Below, one piece after another: positions 34,236-46,340 of a stretch of DNA of 64,000 bases; position 1 is the first letter of the stretch; each line of letters begins with the position of its first letter. A model generated the notes under the pieces. It saw nothing but the letters and a program-made list of their open reading frames with translations, was not told where the DNA came from and did no database searches. Made by a program: the position numbers and the translations under genes. Source of the stretch: Cordilura impudica (lineage: Eukaryota > Arthropoda > Insecta > Diptera > Scathophagidae). The DNA lies in assembly GCA_963682025.1 (NCBI GenBank), contig OY821521.1:166653961-166717960 (forward strand), given 5' to 3'.

Positions 34236-35304
34236 GCCCTGTCGTGCTACGCTGTGAGTTACCGAGACTTATTTACATGTATGTTTTCATAATCAATTTT
34301 TCCTACGAAGTTTCTATTGTACAATTAACACATTTTATTTTATTTTTATTCGGCGTTCCTACTGTGTGGAGCAAGCTACATATAGCTGCCCATGAGAAAG
34401 TCATAGATTTTCCAAATTAAATCCGAATTTAGAATATCATTTGTCATTTTTTATTTTAGCGATTTTTGATTTTACCGATTTTTGATTTTGAAGTTTTTTG
34501 TTTTTGGCGTTTTTTGATTTAGCCGATTTTCGATTTAGAAGATTTTTCTTTTTGGTGATTTTTGTTGTTCGCCATTTTCGCTTTTAGCGATTTTCGATTT
34601 TAGCGATTTTTGAATATGGCGATTCCGCCCATATTTTCCTGGACAACTCACATTGGTTAATAATGTGATTGACAAAAGTATCAAGTCTGTCGCCTTCATA
34701 GTACTTCATATTTTTTTTTGTATAGGAGGAGCCACGCCCACTGCTCCGAACACGCACATTTTTTGTTCGTCTAATCACAAGAATAACTAATGGGCTCACA
34801 CAATGTCTCAAGGCTCTCACTATTACAGTACTCCAGACGTATGACATTAAATATTTACTTTGTATGGGAGGTGCCATGCCCATTGGTCCGGTCCCGCCCA
34901 TTTTATAACCGACTACTCACATTAATAATAGATGACCCCAGAAAAATTTGCATAGTTGTCTATGCGATAGTACTCGAGATATATGCTATTGAATAATAAC
35001 TTTGTATGGGAGGTGCCACGCTCACTTATCCGATCCCGCACACTTTCGGCATGGCTACTAACATTAATAATAGGCGACGTCACACAAATTTGCAAAGCTC
35101 TCCCTGTCATAGGTCTCAATATATATGATATTAAAAATTCACTTTGTATGGGAGGTGCCACGCCCACTAAAACATCAAAAAAATTTATAGCCTATAGTTC
35201 CTTTCAGGTACATAGTAAGACTCTTCAAAAATTTCAGAAAGGTCGGTCGAATGGTTTAGCCTCCTATAATATACAAACATACAGACTTTCGCTTTTATAT
35301 ACAT
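34236..35304. mobile_element. Unclassified element with four ~135-bp tandem units
   Basis: Begins TATGCCCTGTCGTGCTACGC, has a T-rich stretch of TTTTTGATTTTAGCGA words (34440-34620), then four units each containing TTTGTATGGGAGGTGCCACG and CCCACT (near 34715, 34858, 35001, 35142). Ends ACAGACTTTCGCTTTTATAT. The ending resembles the ACAGACTTTCGCATTTATAT tails of many insect repeats. No coding region. Confidence 0.5.
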
Positions 35305-38300
35305 AGAAGTACCTTTTACTAAACCTGTACCTTTCATTAAAAAAGTACTTTTTTTTAAAAAAGTACCATATAAGAAAAAGCACCTTTTCTGGAAAAAAAA
35401 GTATTTTTTTAAAGTACCTTTTCTTGAAAAAGTAGCTTATATGAAAAAAGTACCTTTTGCTAAAAACATATCTTTTATTAAAAATTTAACTTTTATTAAA
35501 AAAGTATATTCTATTTAAAAAGCACTTTTTATTAAAAAAGTAAATTTTATTTAAAAAAGTACTTTTTATGAAAAAAGTAAATTTTATTAAAAAAGTACTT
35601 TTTATTAAAAAAAGTTCCTTTCATGAAAAAGTAAAATTTATTAAAAAGGTTTATTTTATAAATAAATATATTTTATTCAAAAAAGTAAATTTTTCTAAAG
35701 AACTACCTATAGTAAAACCGTACCTTTATCTTTTATTAAAAAGTACATTGTATAAAAAGTACGTGTTATAACAAAACTACCTTTTATAATAAAAGTACCT
35801 TTCATAAAAAAATTACCTTTTATTAAAAAATGACCTTTTATTAAAAATTATCTTTTATTTAAAAAGTACCAATTATTAAAAAACTACTTTTTATTAAACA
35901 AGTACCTTTTATGGAAAAAATATCTTTTATTAAAAGTATATTTTAATAAAATAGTACCTTTTATTTAAAAAGTACCTTTTATTAAAAAAGTATCTCTTAT
36001 TTAAAAAGTACCTTTTATTAAAAAAGAATATTTTTATTAAAAAATAACCTTTCATTAAAAAATTACCTTTTACTAAAAAAAGTTCCTTTAATTAAAAAAT
36101 ATCTTTGATTAAAAAAGTACCATTTATTAAGAAAGTACTTTTCATTAAAAAAGCAGCTTTTATTAAAAAAGTACGTTTTATGAAAAAGTATGTTTTTTGA
36201 AAAAAGTTTATTTTATTAAAAAAGTATCATTTATTAAAAAGGTGCTATTTATTAAAAAAGTACCATTTATTAAAAAAGTACCTCTTATTAAAAAGAGCCT
36301 TTTATTAAAAAGTTACATTTAATGAAAAAAGTACCTTTTATTTAGTAAGAACCTTTTATTAAAAAATTATATTCTATGAAAAAGTATTCTGTTAAAATAA
36401 TTAGTTTTTTAAAAAAGTACCTTTCATTAAAAAAGTACCTTTCATTAGAAAAGTACCTTGTATTAAAAAAGTACCTTTTTACAACAAAGCAGCTTTTACT
36501 AAAAAAGTAACTTTTATTAAAAAGGACCTTTTATTAAAAAATTACCTTTCATTAAAAAATTACAATTTATTAAAAAAGTAGTTTTTATTAAAAAAAGTAA
36601 CTTTTATGAAAAAATTAGATTTTTATTAAAAAGTATTTTTAAATAAATAAGTACCTTTTATTAAAAAAGCGTCTTTTATTAAAAAATAATCTTTTATTAA
36701 AAAAGTACCTTTTAGTGAAAAAGTACCTTTTTTCAAAAGTAGCTTATATTAAAAAAGTACCTTTTCATTAAAAAATAACCTTATATTAAAAAAGTGACTT
36801 TTCATTAAAAAGTAACCTTCTATTAAAAAAGTACCTTTTATTAAAAAGGTATATTTTATTAAAAAAAACAGCTTTTACAAAAAAAAAAAAACCTTTTATT
36901 AAAAAAGTATTTATTAAAAAATTACCTCTTATTAAAAAGGCACCATTTAAAATAGTAAATTTTATGATAAAAGTGCGTTTTATTTAAAAAGTACCTTTTA
37001 CTAGAAATGCCATTTATTAAAAAAGTATCATTTATTAAAAAAGTACATTTTATTAAATAGTACCTTTTATTAAAAATAACCTTTTATTAAAAAAGAACAT
37101 TTAATGAAAAAAGTACCTTATATTGAAAAGAGCCTTTTATTAAAAAAGTACATTTAGTGAAAAAGGACGTTTTATTAAAAATTTTATTAAGTATATTAAG
37201 TATATTCTATGAAAAAGTATATTAAAATATTTGGTTTTATTAAAAAATACCTTTCATTAAAAAGTACCTTTTATTAAAAATAACCTTTTATTAAAAAAGT
37301 ACCTTTCATTATAAAAGTACCTTTTATTAAAAAAGTGTCTTTTATTAAAAAATAATCTTTTATTAAAAAGTGCCTTTTACTAAAAAAAATTATCTTTTAT
37401 TAAAAAAGTACCTTTTATTAAAAAGCACCATTTATTTAAAATAGTAAATTTTATGAAAAAAAAGTACCTTTTACTAAAAAATAGCCTTTCATTAAAAAAG
37501 TACCTTTTATTAAAAAAGTTCCTTTAATTAAAAAAATATCTTTTGTTAAAAAAGTACCATTTATTGAAAAAGTACCTCTTATTAAAAAGAACCTTTTATT
37601 AAAAAAGTACATTTAATGAAAAAAGTACCTTTTATTATGTAAGAACCTTTTATTAAAAAATTATATTCTATGAAAAAGTATTCTATTAAAATGATTGGTT
37701 TTTTAAAAAAGTACCTTTCATTAAAAAAGTACGTTTTATTAAAAAAGTACCTTTTAACAAAAAACCAGCTTTTACTAAAAAAGTAACTTTTATTAAAAAG
37801 GAACTTTTTTTTTTAAATATTACCTTTTATTAAAAAAGTTCAATTTATTAAAAAAAGTAGTTTTTATTAAAAAAAGTACCTTTTATTAAAAAATTACATT
37901 TTTATTAAAAAGTATCTGCAAATAAAAGAGTACGTTTTATTAAAAAAGCATCTTTTCTTAAAAATAATCTTTTATTAATAAAATTGCCTTTTACTAAAAA
38001 AGTACCTTATATTTAAAAAGTACCTTTTATTAAAAAAGTACCTTTTCAATAAAAAATAACCTTCTATTAAAAAAGTACCTTTTATTTAAAAAGTACCTTT
38101 CATTAAAAAAGTACCTTTTAAAAAAATATCTGTTATTAAAAAAGTACCTTTTATTAAAAAATTACCTTTTATTAAAAAGGACCATTTAAAATAGTAAATT
38201 TTATGAAAAAAGTACGTTTTATTTAAAAAGTACCTTTTATTAAAAAATGCCATTTATTAAAAAAGTTCGATTTATTAAAAAAGTACATTTAATGAATAAA

Positions 38301-38331
38301 GTACCTTATATTGAAAATAACCTTTTATTAA
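35305..38331. repeat. Main minisatellite array, left block (3.0 kb)
   Basis: About 150 units of 18-20 bp, consensus AAAAAAGTACCTTTTATT, with higher-order similarity (the stretch with TTCTATGAAAAAGTATTCT recurs near 36370, 37200 and 37668). Because 18 bp equals six codons, it produces spurious repetitive ORFs. Every unit carries TTAA. Confidence 0.92.
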
Positions 38332-38466
38332 CCCTTTCACGACCAATGGGTCATATATGTCCCTTTTTTTTTTTATATATATTTTCCACATTTTCCAACC
38401 GATTTTTTTAAAGCTGACTAGAGTCGACAGAGGATAGTTTTAGCTTTCAGACCATACAAAAAAAAA

Positions 38467-39266
38467 ACAAGTAAGAAAATTATAGTCGGTCTAGACCGAC
38501 TATACGATACCCTATACCATGCGTTTATAAACCCTATCTCTTAGACCCAACTAACTGGACATTGAAAATAAGCAAAAACCAAATTTGAGTGGGATTTTTA
38601 TTAATTTTTTTGGCTGCAGATATGAAAAAGTTCATATCGGATGCTATATCTATAAAGGGACTAGGTCCAAAAATGGACCGATCCTGATCATGTTTGGTAA
38701 AGTCTCTTGTATTTTGCAAAAATGTATACAAACAAAATTTGAGAAGAATCAGTGCAATATTTTTGTTTTTTAATAGATTTAAGTGAAGATCGGGAAGCAG
38801 CTCTATAAGGGGTCAAAGGGATCATTTTTGGACTACTTATTAGTGGATGTAATGAACGCATACAAACCCAATTTGAGTAAGATCTATATGACAATTTGGA
38901 TCTTATGGCAATTTATGTCGATTTCATATGGGTAATTTGTATGGGGGCTAGGTCTGAACATGGACCGATTCTCACCAATTTCAATAGCGTTCATCCCATG
39001 GCCGATAAAAGCTTATATACCAAATTTCATCAAAATATATTCATATTTGCGACCTGCAGTTTGATTACAAGCTTTACATGGACACACAGACGGACGGACG
39101 GACGGACGGACGGACGGACGGAAGGACGGACATTGTTAAATCAACTCAGAAAGTGATTCTGATTCGATCGGTATAATTAAAGATGGGTCTAGTTCAAATA
39201 TTTTTGGTTGTTACAAACAGCAGCACAAAGTCATTATACCCAAACCACATAGTGGTATAGGGTATA
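38467..39266 (-). mobile_element. Family A repeat, copy 5, complete
   Basis: ACAAGTAAGAAAATTATAG, terminal palindrome at 38481-38504, an expanded GGACGGACGGACGG block (39089-39130) and the end TAGTGGTATAGGGTATAA. About 800 bp. Confidence 0.85.
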
Positions 39267-39337
39267 ATGACACATGTATTCTCAGGAAATAAGACGGCGA
39301 CCCCAAAGTCTGAAAATTGTTTAATTTATTAAATTAA

Positions 39338-40030
39338 AACAAGTAAGAAAATTATAGTCGGTTTAGACCGACTATACGATACCCTATACCATGCGTTTAG
39401 AAACCCTATCTCTTAGGCCCAACTAACTGGACATTGAAAATAAGCAAAAACCAAATGGACCGATCCTGATCATGTTTGGTAAAATCTCTTGTATTTTGCA
39501 AAAATATATACAAACAAAATTTGAGAAGAATCAGTGTAATATTTTTGTTTTTTAATAGGTTTAAGTGAAGATCGGGAAGCAGCTCTATATGGGGTCAAAG
39601 GGAGCATTTTTGGACTACTCATTAGTGGATGTAATGAAGGCATACAAACCCAATTTGAGTAAGATCTATATGACAATTTGGATTTTATGGCAATTTATGT
39701 CGATTTCATATGGGTAATTTGTATGGGGGCTAGGTCTGAACATGGACCGATTCTCACCAATTTCAATAGCGTTCATCCCATGACCGATAAAAGCTTATAT
39801 ACCAAATTTCATCAAAATATATTCATATTTGCGACCTGCAGTTTGATTACAAGCTTTACATGGACACACAGACGGACGGACGGACGGACGGACATTGTGA
39901 AATCAACTCAGAAAGTGATTCTGATTCGATCGGTATAATTAAAGATGGGTCTAGGTCAAATATTTTTGGTTGTTACAAACAGCAGCACAAAGTCATTATA
40001 CCCAAACCACATAGTGGTATAGGGTATAAA
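39338..40030 (-). mobile_element. Family A repeat, copy 6, internal deletion
   Basis: As copy 5, but the segment from AAACCAAAT to GGACCGATCC is deleted (about 100 bp lost). One base in the palindrome differs (GGTTTAGACC). Confidence 0.85.
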
Positions 40031-40070
40031 AATTCATAATATTAAATCAACAATTAATTAAACTATAAAT

Positions 40071-40860
40071 AACAAGTAAGAAAATTATAGTCGGTCTAGA
40101 CCGACTATACGATACCCTATACCATGCGTTTAGAGACCCTATCTCTTAGGCCCAACTAACTGGACATAGAAAATAAGCAAAAACCAAATTTGAGTGGGAT
40201 TTTTATTAATTTTTTTGGCTGCAGATATGAAAAAGTTCATATCGGATGCTATATCTATATAGGGACTTGGTCCAAAAATGGACCGATCCTGATCATGTTT
40301 GGTAAAGTCTCTTGTATTTTGCAAAAATATATACAAACAAAATTTGAGAAGAATCAGTGCAATATTTTTGTTTTTTAATAGATTTAAGTGAAGATCGGGA
40401 AGCAGCTCTATATGGGGGTCAAAGGGATCATTTTTGGACTACTCATTAATGGATGTAATGAACGCACACAAACCCAATTTGAGTAAGATCTATATGACAA
40501 TTTGAATCTTATGGCAATTTATGTCGATTTCATACGGTAATTTGTATGGGGGCTAAGTCTGAACATGGACCGATTCTCACCAATTTCAATAGCGTTCATC
40601 CCATGGCCGATAAAAGCTTATGTACCAAATTTCATCAAAATACGTTCATATTTGCGACCTGCAGTTTGATTACAAGCTTTACATGGACACACAGACGGAC
40701 GGACGGACGGACGGACGGACATTGTTAAATCAACTCAGAAAGTGATTCTGATTCGATCGGTATAATTAAAGATGGGTCTAGGTCAAATATTTTTGGTTGT
40801 TACAAACAGCAGCACAAAGTCATTATACCCAAACCACATAGTGGTATAGGGTATAAAAAG
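40071..40860 (-). mobile_element. Family A repeat, copy 7, complete
   Basis: Full-length minus-strand copy with ACAAGTAAG start, intact palindrome, GGACGGACGGACGGACGG block near 40696 and TATAGGGTATAAAAA end. Very similar to copy 5. Confidence 0.85.
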
Positions 40861-41305
40861 ACTTAGAAAAATATTAATTCTAAATATCTCAAAAATATAA
40901 AATCAATTATGGTAATCTTCGAAGCAATTGCAGTTTTTTGTGAAACAAAAAGGTTTTTACAAAATGAACGATTTTCCTTTCCATTTTTAGTACAAACTAA
41001 AAAAGTAGTAATCGATTCTCTGTGATCTATATTTAAAAATTTACAACAAATACAAAATCAAAGCTACAGTTATTTATGTAAAAAATAAAAACACAAAGCA
41101 CTGAATTGCTTTCAGCGGAGTAAATAAGTTGATAATTTTGACCGTTGTCGACCAATGGGATATATATGGCCCATGGATTATTTCCTTGAAGGAATTAAAA
41201 AAAAATATTTTTGACGACACTTTTGTTTAGAAATGTTGGGTCGTTAAGTACGAAAATAATGAAAAATAAAAATTTTCCAGCAGTTTAGGTTTGGTCGTGA
41301 AAGGG

Positions 41306-43100
41306 TTAAAAAAGTACATTTAATGAAAAGAGTACGTTTTATTAAAAATGTAACTTTTATTAAGTAAGTACCTTTTATTAAAAACGTATATTCTATGAAA
41401 AAATATTCTATTAAAATAATTGGTTTTATTAAAAAATACCTTTCATTAAAAAGTACCTTTTATTAAAAAATAACCTTTTATTAAAAAAGTACCTTTCATT
41501 AAAAAAGTACCTTTTATTAAAAAAGTATATTTTATTAAAAAAACGGCTTTTACTAAAAAAGACTTCTTATTAAAAAAGTACCTTTTATTAAAAAAGTACC
41601 TTTTATTAAAAAAGTACTTCTTATTAAAAAAGCACAATTTATTTAAAATAGTAAATTTTATGAAAAAAGCACCTTTTATTAAAAAGTACATTTTATTACA
41701 AAAGTACCATTTATTAAAAAAGTACCATTTATTAAAAAAAGTACATTTTATTAAAAAAGTACCTTTTATTAAAAGGGACCTTTTATTAAAAAGTTAATTT
41801 AATGAAAAAATACATTTTATTAAAAAGGTACCTTATATTAAGTAAGTACCTTTTATTAAAAACGTACATTCTATGAAAAAGTATTCTGTTAAAATAATTG
41901 GTTTTTTAAAAAAGAACCTTTCATTAAAAAAAGTACCTTTTATTATAAAAGTACCTTTAACAAAAAATCAGCTTTTACTAAAAAAGTAACTTTTATTAAA
42001 AAGGACCTTTTATTAAAAAATTACTTTTTATTAACAACGTAGAATTTATTAAAAAAAAGTAGTTTTTATTAAAAATAAGTACCTTTTATGAAAAAACTAC
42101 ATTTTTATTAAAAAGTATCTTTAAATAAACGAGTACCTTTTTTTAAAAAAGCATCTTTTCTTAAAAAATAATCTTTTATTAAAAAAGTGCTTTTTACTAA
42201 AAATTTACCTTTTATTCAAAAAGTACCTTTTTTTAAAAAATAACCTTCTATTAAAAAAGTACCTTTTATTGAAAAAGTACCATTCATTAAAAAAGTACCT
42301 TTTATTAAATAGGTATATTTTATTAAAAAAGCAGCTTTTACTAAAAAATACCTTTTATTAAAAAAGTACCTTTTATTAAAAAATTATCTTTTATTAATAA
42401 GGCACCATTTAAAATAGTAAATTTTATGAAAAAAGTACGTTTCGTTTAAAAAGTACCTTTCATTAAAAAAAATGTTATTTTTTAAAAAAGTGCCATTTAT
42501 TAAAAATGTACATTTTATTAAAATAGTACCTTTTATTAAAAGGAATCTTTTATTAAAAAAGAACATTTAATGAAAAAAATACCTTATATTGAAAAGAACC
42601 TTTTATTACAAAATTACATTTAATGAAAAAAGTACGTTTTATTAAAAATGTACCTTTTATTAAGTAAGTACCTTTTATTAAAAACGTATATTCTATGAAA
42701 AAGTATTATATTAAAATAATTAGTTTTATTAAAAAATACCTTTTTTTAAAAAGTACCTTTTATTAAAAAATAACCTTTTATTAAAAAAGTACCTTTCATT
42801 AAAAAAACAGCTAATACTAAAAAAGTACTTTTCATTAAAAAAGTACCTTTTATTAAAAAAAAAATTTTATTTTAGAAATTTTATGAAAAAGTACGTTTTA
42901 TTTAAAAAGTACCTTTTATTAAAAAAAATGCCATTTGTTAAAAAAGTACCATTTATTAAAAAAAGTACATTTTGTTAAAAAAGTACCTTTTATTAAAAAG
43001 AACCTTTTATTAAAAAGAACCTTTTATTAAAAAAGTTCATTTAGTGAAAAAAATACCTTTTATTTCATTAAAAACGTACATTCTATGAAATACTTTTTAT
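41306..43100. repeat. Main minisatellite array, right block (1.8 kb)
   Basis: Continuation of the 35305-38331 array after the piggyBac-type insertion, same unit, ending in degenerate units near 43100. Confidence 0.92.
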
Positions 43101-43334
43101 TTAAAAAACACTATTGATTTTTTAAAATTCTATGTTTAGTAATTCCCTGTACATACTTATAGAACAGCAATAAAATTAATTAATTATTTTTTGGAGAATT
43201 ATAGAAAAAAACTAAGTGTCTAAGATTCTTCAACCAGGATCTTAAGTTTTCTTAGAATCCTACCATATCTCAAATACTTTAGAATTTAGTAAAAATTTTG
43301 TATATCCATATTTTGTTGTTGTTGTAATATAATG

Positions 43335-43340
43335 TTTATT
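43335..43340 (-). terminator. Candidate poly(A) signal
   Basis: Minus-strand AATAAA, 97 nt beyond the stop codon of the cathepsin gene at 43437-44488. Confidence 0.45.
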
Positions 43341-43436
43341 TTAGGAGTATATATTTAAAACTTTTTTTATGTTAAAAGGGCTAATAATTTTTTTTTATAA
43401 TTTAGATAAAAGTATGTATGTATGTACGTAGTTTGA

Positions 43437-44488
43437 TTAAACATTTGGTATAAGAGCATACGAAGCAATAGAACATTGATTATTTTTATTGCGTGCCATT
43501 TTTATATAACCTCCATCACCCCATTCAGAACCCCATGAATTTTTAACCAACCAATAATCTAGACCGTTTTCCGAACCATATCCAACGGCTAAAACGGCAT
43601 GATTCATGATGTCACCACAAGTATTATCATTGAAAACACCACTTTTATAATGCTTAAAGTTATCTGTAACTCCAATGGACACTGAAAAGGGTCCTAGAGA
43701 TGCAATAGCATCTTTTAAATCACTTTCATTTCCTTTCGCTATGGCAGTATAACTACTACAAGTAGCTCCTACATTTTCTTCAAGGAAATTACAGCTTTCT
43801 CGTGTTCCTTTGTAGGGATAAGTTGATTCGGTGTCAATGCCATCGTTATCGCGAATATAATCATAAGCCTTTCCCGTCCAGCCGCCAGAACAACCGCTAT
43901 TTTTCATATTGCAATCTACCAAATTTTGTTCACTCAATTCAATTAAGTTATTAGTTTTCAAAAAATTGCGAGATTCCAAAGCTCCTATAGCAGAAAAAGC
44001 CCAACACGAACCACAAGGGCCTTGATTTTTAACCGGTGTAACGGCTCCTTTTGTACGCCAATCCATAGAGTCTGGTATATCTTGCAATGATGATTCAAAT
44101 ATGTTGGTGTTATTATGGAAATTCATAGCGTTACTGATGGAAAAAAATATTTAATTGAAAATAATTTTAATTATTCGAAATCATTTTTGTCTTACCTTGA
44201 TTCAATTTTTAGTCCCATTGAAGTGGCTTCCATGTCCTTAATGTCCATATCAGTATATGGATTTAAGCCCATTTCAAATGAGACCTCTCCCTTTTGATAT
44301 AGCTTATTGTGTTCTAAGATGATATAAAGATTTTTCTTAAATTTCGAAAAATTTTGGTTTTCTTCCAAAGAGCCGGAATAGCTTTTATTAAATTTTTGTT
44401 TGAAATCCAACCACTCCTCGTTTAAATTCACGTCCTGTAAGGCTGCAGCAATGCCACAACCAGTTAGCACTAAATATAGTAATTGCAT
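43437..44488 (-). CDS. Cathepsin L-like cysteine protease paralogue, two exons (329 aa)
   Basis: Exon 1 is 44488-44196, exon 2 is 44133-43437; 62-nt intron with GTAAGA donor and ATCAG acceptor, phase 2 (AG|T), the same position as in the gene at 31032. Signal peptide [17 protein letters not shown]29 propeptide ([16 protein letters not shown]…[21 protein letters not shown]) and papain-fold mature domain. Catalytic Gln135, Cys141 (CGSCWAF), His276 ([10 protein letters not shown]) and Asn296 (NSWGSEWG) are present. The frame is intact. TATA box at 44531-44538 and AATAAA at 43335 support expression. Unlike the Cp1-like exon, neither paralogue has an intron after the EEW(x)xFK motif. Probably a tandem duplicate with a digestive or lysosomal role (inference). 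Confidence 0.93.
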
Positions 44489-44530
44489 TTTAGTAAAACG
44501 ATAATGAATAAAATATTAATTTTGCTTTGG

Positions 44531-44538
44531 TTTATATA
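44531..44538 (-). promoter_or_regulatory. TATA box of the 43437-44488 cathepsin gene
   Basis: Minus-strand TATATAAA, 43 nt upstream of the ATG, with a TTCATTA initiator-like sequence near 44504. Confidence 0.65.
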
Positions 44539-45163
44539 GTGACTGATTGTTTAATATCCGTATACAAAAAATTTAAGCAATTACATTTCTTTGTTGGCCT
44601 TTGTCTCAGAAATCCTAGCAACATTTTGTAATAATTTTTTGGTTTAATAATGTTAATATCTGTTTCAGACGTATATAGTTAGTTATAGGGCTAATGGCTG
44701 GTCGATTAAAATGTTCAAAGAGCAATCGAGCCATAACCGCCAAAAAAGACCTAAGCGCCAAAATAATGATGCTCATGAGCGTGAAAAAAACTATAATCAG
44801 AATTTGTGGCTCTTAAGTATGTCTTTTCGGTGGTTTTGGCTCGATGTGTATATTAAGGTGGAGCGACATAGCGATTTCTTGAATTTAACTTCTTGTCAAA
44901 GCGGAATCTATGGAAGTACATGTAACATTTCAAGCTGGTCGGAGTTCATCCCCCAGCCATTAAACATTTTGAAAAATAGAGTACTTAAAAAAAATAATTT
45001 CAAAAGTTTTAAATATTAATTTGTTAAGATTATTGCTGAGGTCGAAATGGACTCACATACAGCTACGTGTAATTAATTAGTAACATACGTGTACAATAAT
45101 TAAATCGTCATATTAAAGTTATTATTCTTGGAATAAGGTGACCCGTAAACAAAGAAGCCGGAT
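44539..45163. other. Spacer with an unrecognised open frame
   Basis: An open frame at 44711-45019 (plus, 102 codons) shows no recognisable domain. The sequence GTGAAAAAAACTATAATCAG in another frame reads MSVKKTIIRI and may be TE debris. I do not call a gene. Confidence 0.3.
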
Positions 45164-46235
45164 TACGAGGGTGGTCCCAGAACAACTCGAACTGACAAAG
45201 AAAACACAACAAATTTGGGAAAATTTTTCTTTATTTCTCAACATAATTTGCTTTTAGCTCGATACACTTTTCCCAGCGATATTCAATAGCTTCGATACCC
45301 TGTTTATAGTAAGAATATCTAGCTCCTTAAAATAGCCATTAAACGCAGACTCCACCTCCTCATTGTTGGCAAATCTTTTACCACCGAGCCCTTTTTTAAG
45401 TTAGGATATGGAAAATAATCATAGGGAGCTAAATCTGGTGAATAAGGTGCATGTGCATCAATTCGAACTTCATGGATTTTGGCCATAACAAAAGTAGATG
45501 TTTGAACTTGATGAAGCAACACTTTCTTTTTCGCCAAATGCGGCCTTTTTTCCTTAATTTCATCACTGAAATGCTGCAATAAGTTAGCATAATACTCGCC
45601 GTTGATTGTTTTTCCTTTATGATGATAATCAATAAAAATTATGCCACGAGCTTCCCAAAAAATATACACCAAAACTATGCCTGCAGCTCGCACTATCTTT
45701 GACTTCCTTGGACACGATTGTTCCAGTTCAGTCCACTGTTTTGACTGTTCCTTCGTCTCAGGTGTGAAGTGGTGGTCCCATGTGACTCATATATGGTTAC
45801 GAATCGATGCAAAAACTCGGCTTTATTGTGGTGAAACATCGTCAAAAAATCTACACGAGGGTTTTTTGTTCCATTGTGAGCAAACGCGCCACCCATCTTG
45901 CGGACAGCTTTCTCCTGCGATCTATAACTTTTTTTAAATGCCTATCATTTCACCCAGCTCACGCACTATCAGCCGACGATTATCCAATAACATTTTGTGG
46001 ATTTTCTTACCCGTTTCTGGCGTGGCCACGGAAATTGATCGATCACTATGGTGTTAGTCTTGCCAGCTCGAACGGCTTCGGTTAAACTCTTTAAACTCTG
46101 CCACGCAATATTTCATGGTCGTAAACGAAGGAGCAGACTCCCTAAGAGTAGAATCTAGTTTGGCTTTAATATTGCTTGGACTGAGACCTTTCAAATGAAA
46201 ATATTGCATTACATAAGGGTGACCAAATTTAAAAT
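45164..46235 (-). pseudogene. mariner transposase pseudogene
   Basis: TA then CGAGGGTGGTCCC at 45164 is a mariner-type end. On the minus strand from about 46200: SFTTMKYCVAEFKEF (HTH region), NRSRSSW, KIHKMLLDNRRLIVRELGEM, VRKMGGAFAH, RRFVTIYESHGTT (first catalytic Asp replaced), IVLVYIFWEARGIIFIDYHH, KKKVLLHQVQTS, YSPDLAPYDYF (catalytic DD34D region) and EYRWEKCIELKANYVEK stop near 45230. Frameshifts and lost acidic residues make it dead. The other terminal repeat is not visible. Confidence 0.9.
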
Positions 46236-46340
46236 TTTTCCATGTTTACAAATTCATTGAGATAGTTTGCTTTTGATGGCTTGAAACTTAAAATATATGT
46301 ATGCTTTATAAGCTTACCACTCTTCACCAAATTATTTAAT

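Larger units (their letters stand above)
38332..41305. mobile_element. piggyBac-type element (non-autonomous) loaded with family A copies
   Basis: Ends CCCTTTCACGACCAA (left) and CCCTTTCACGACCAAACC (right, reverse complement), flanked by TTAA at 38328-38331 and 41306-41309: the piggyBac signature. Subterminal words CAATGGGTCATATATG (38345) and CCAATGGGATATATATGG (41152) are shared. No transposase remains. Three family A copies, all in the same orientation, are nested inside, so the original element was about 0.7 kb. It inserted in a TTAA of the minisatellite. Confidence 0.85.

Noticed and set aside
38534..40728. Recurring open frames (for example MDLMAIYVDFI…) in the GTCY repeats, also at 4192 and 27369
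   Set aside because: They appear on both strands of every family A copy, contain the GTCY block as RTDGRTDG, and have no domain; they are shadows of a non-coding repeat.
35568..42566. Several open frames rich in Lys/Phe/Asn within the minisatellite
   Set aside because: The 18-bp unit equals six codons, so long frames arise automatically; units mutate without preserving frame.
32210..43100. CRISPR-like array
   Set aside because: Units are contiguous with no unique spacers and the genome is eukaryotic.
44711..45019. 102-codon open frame as a gene
   Set aside because: No recognisable domain, no splice or promoter context, and composition typical of random AT-rich sequence.
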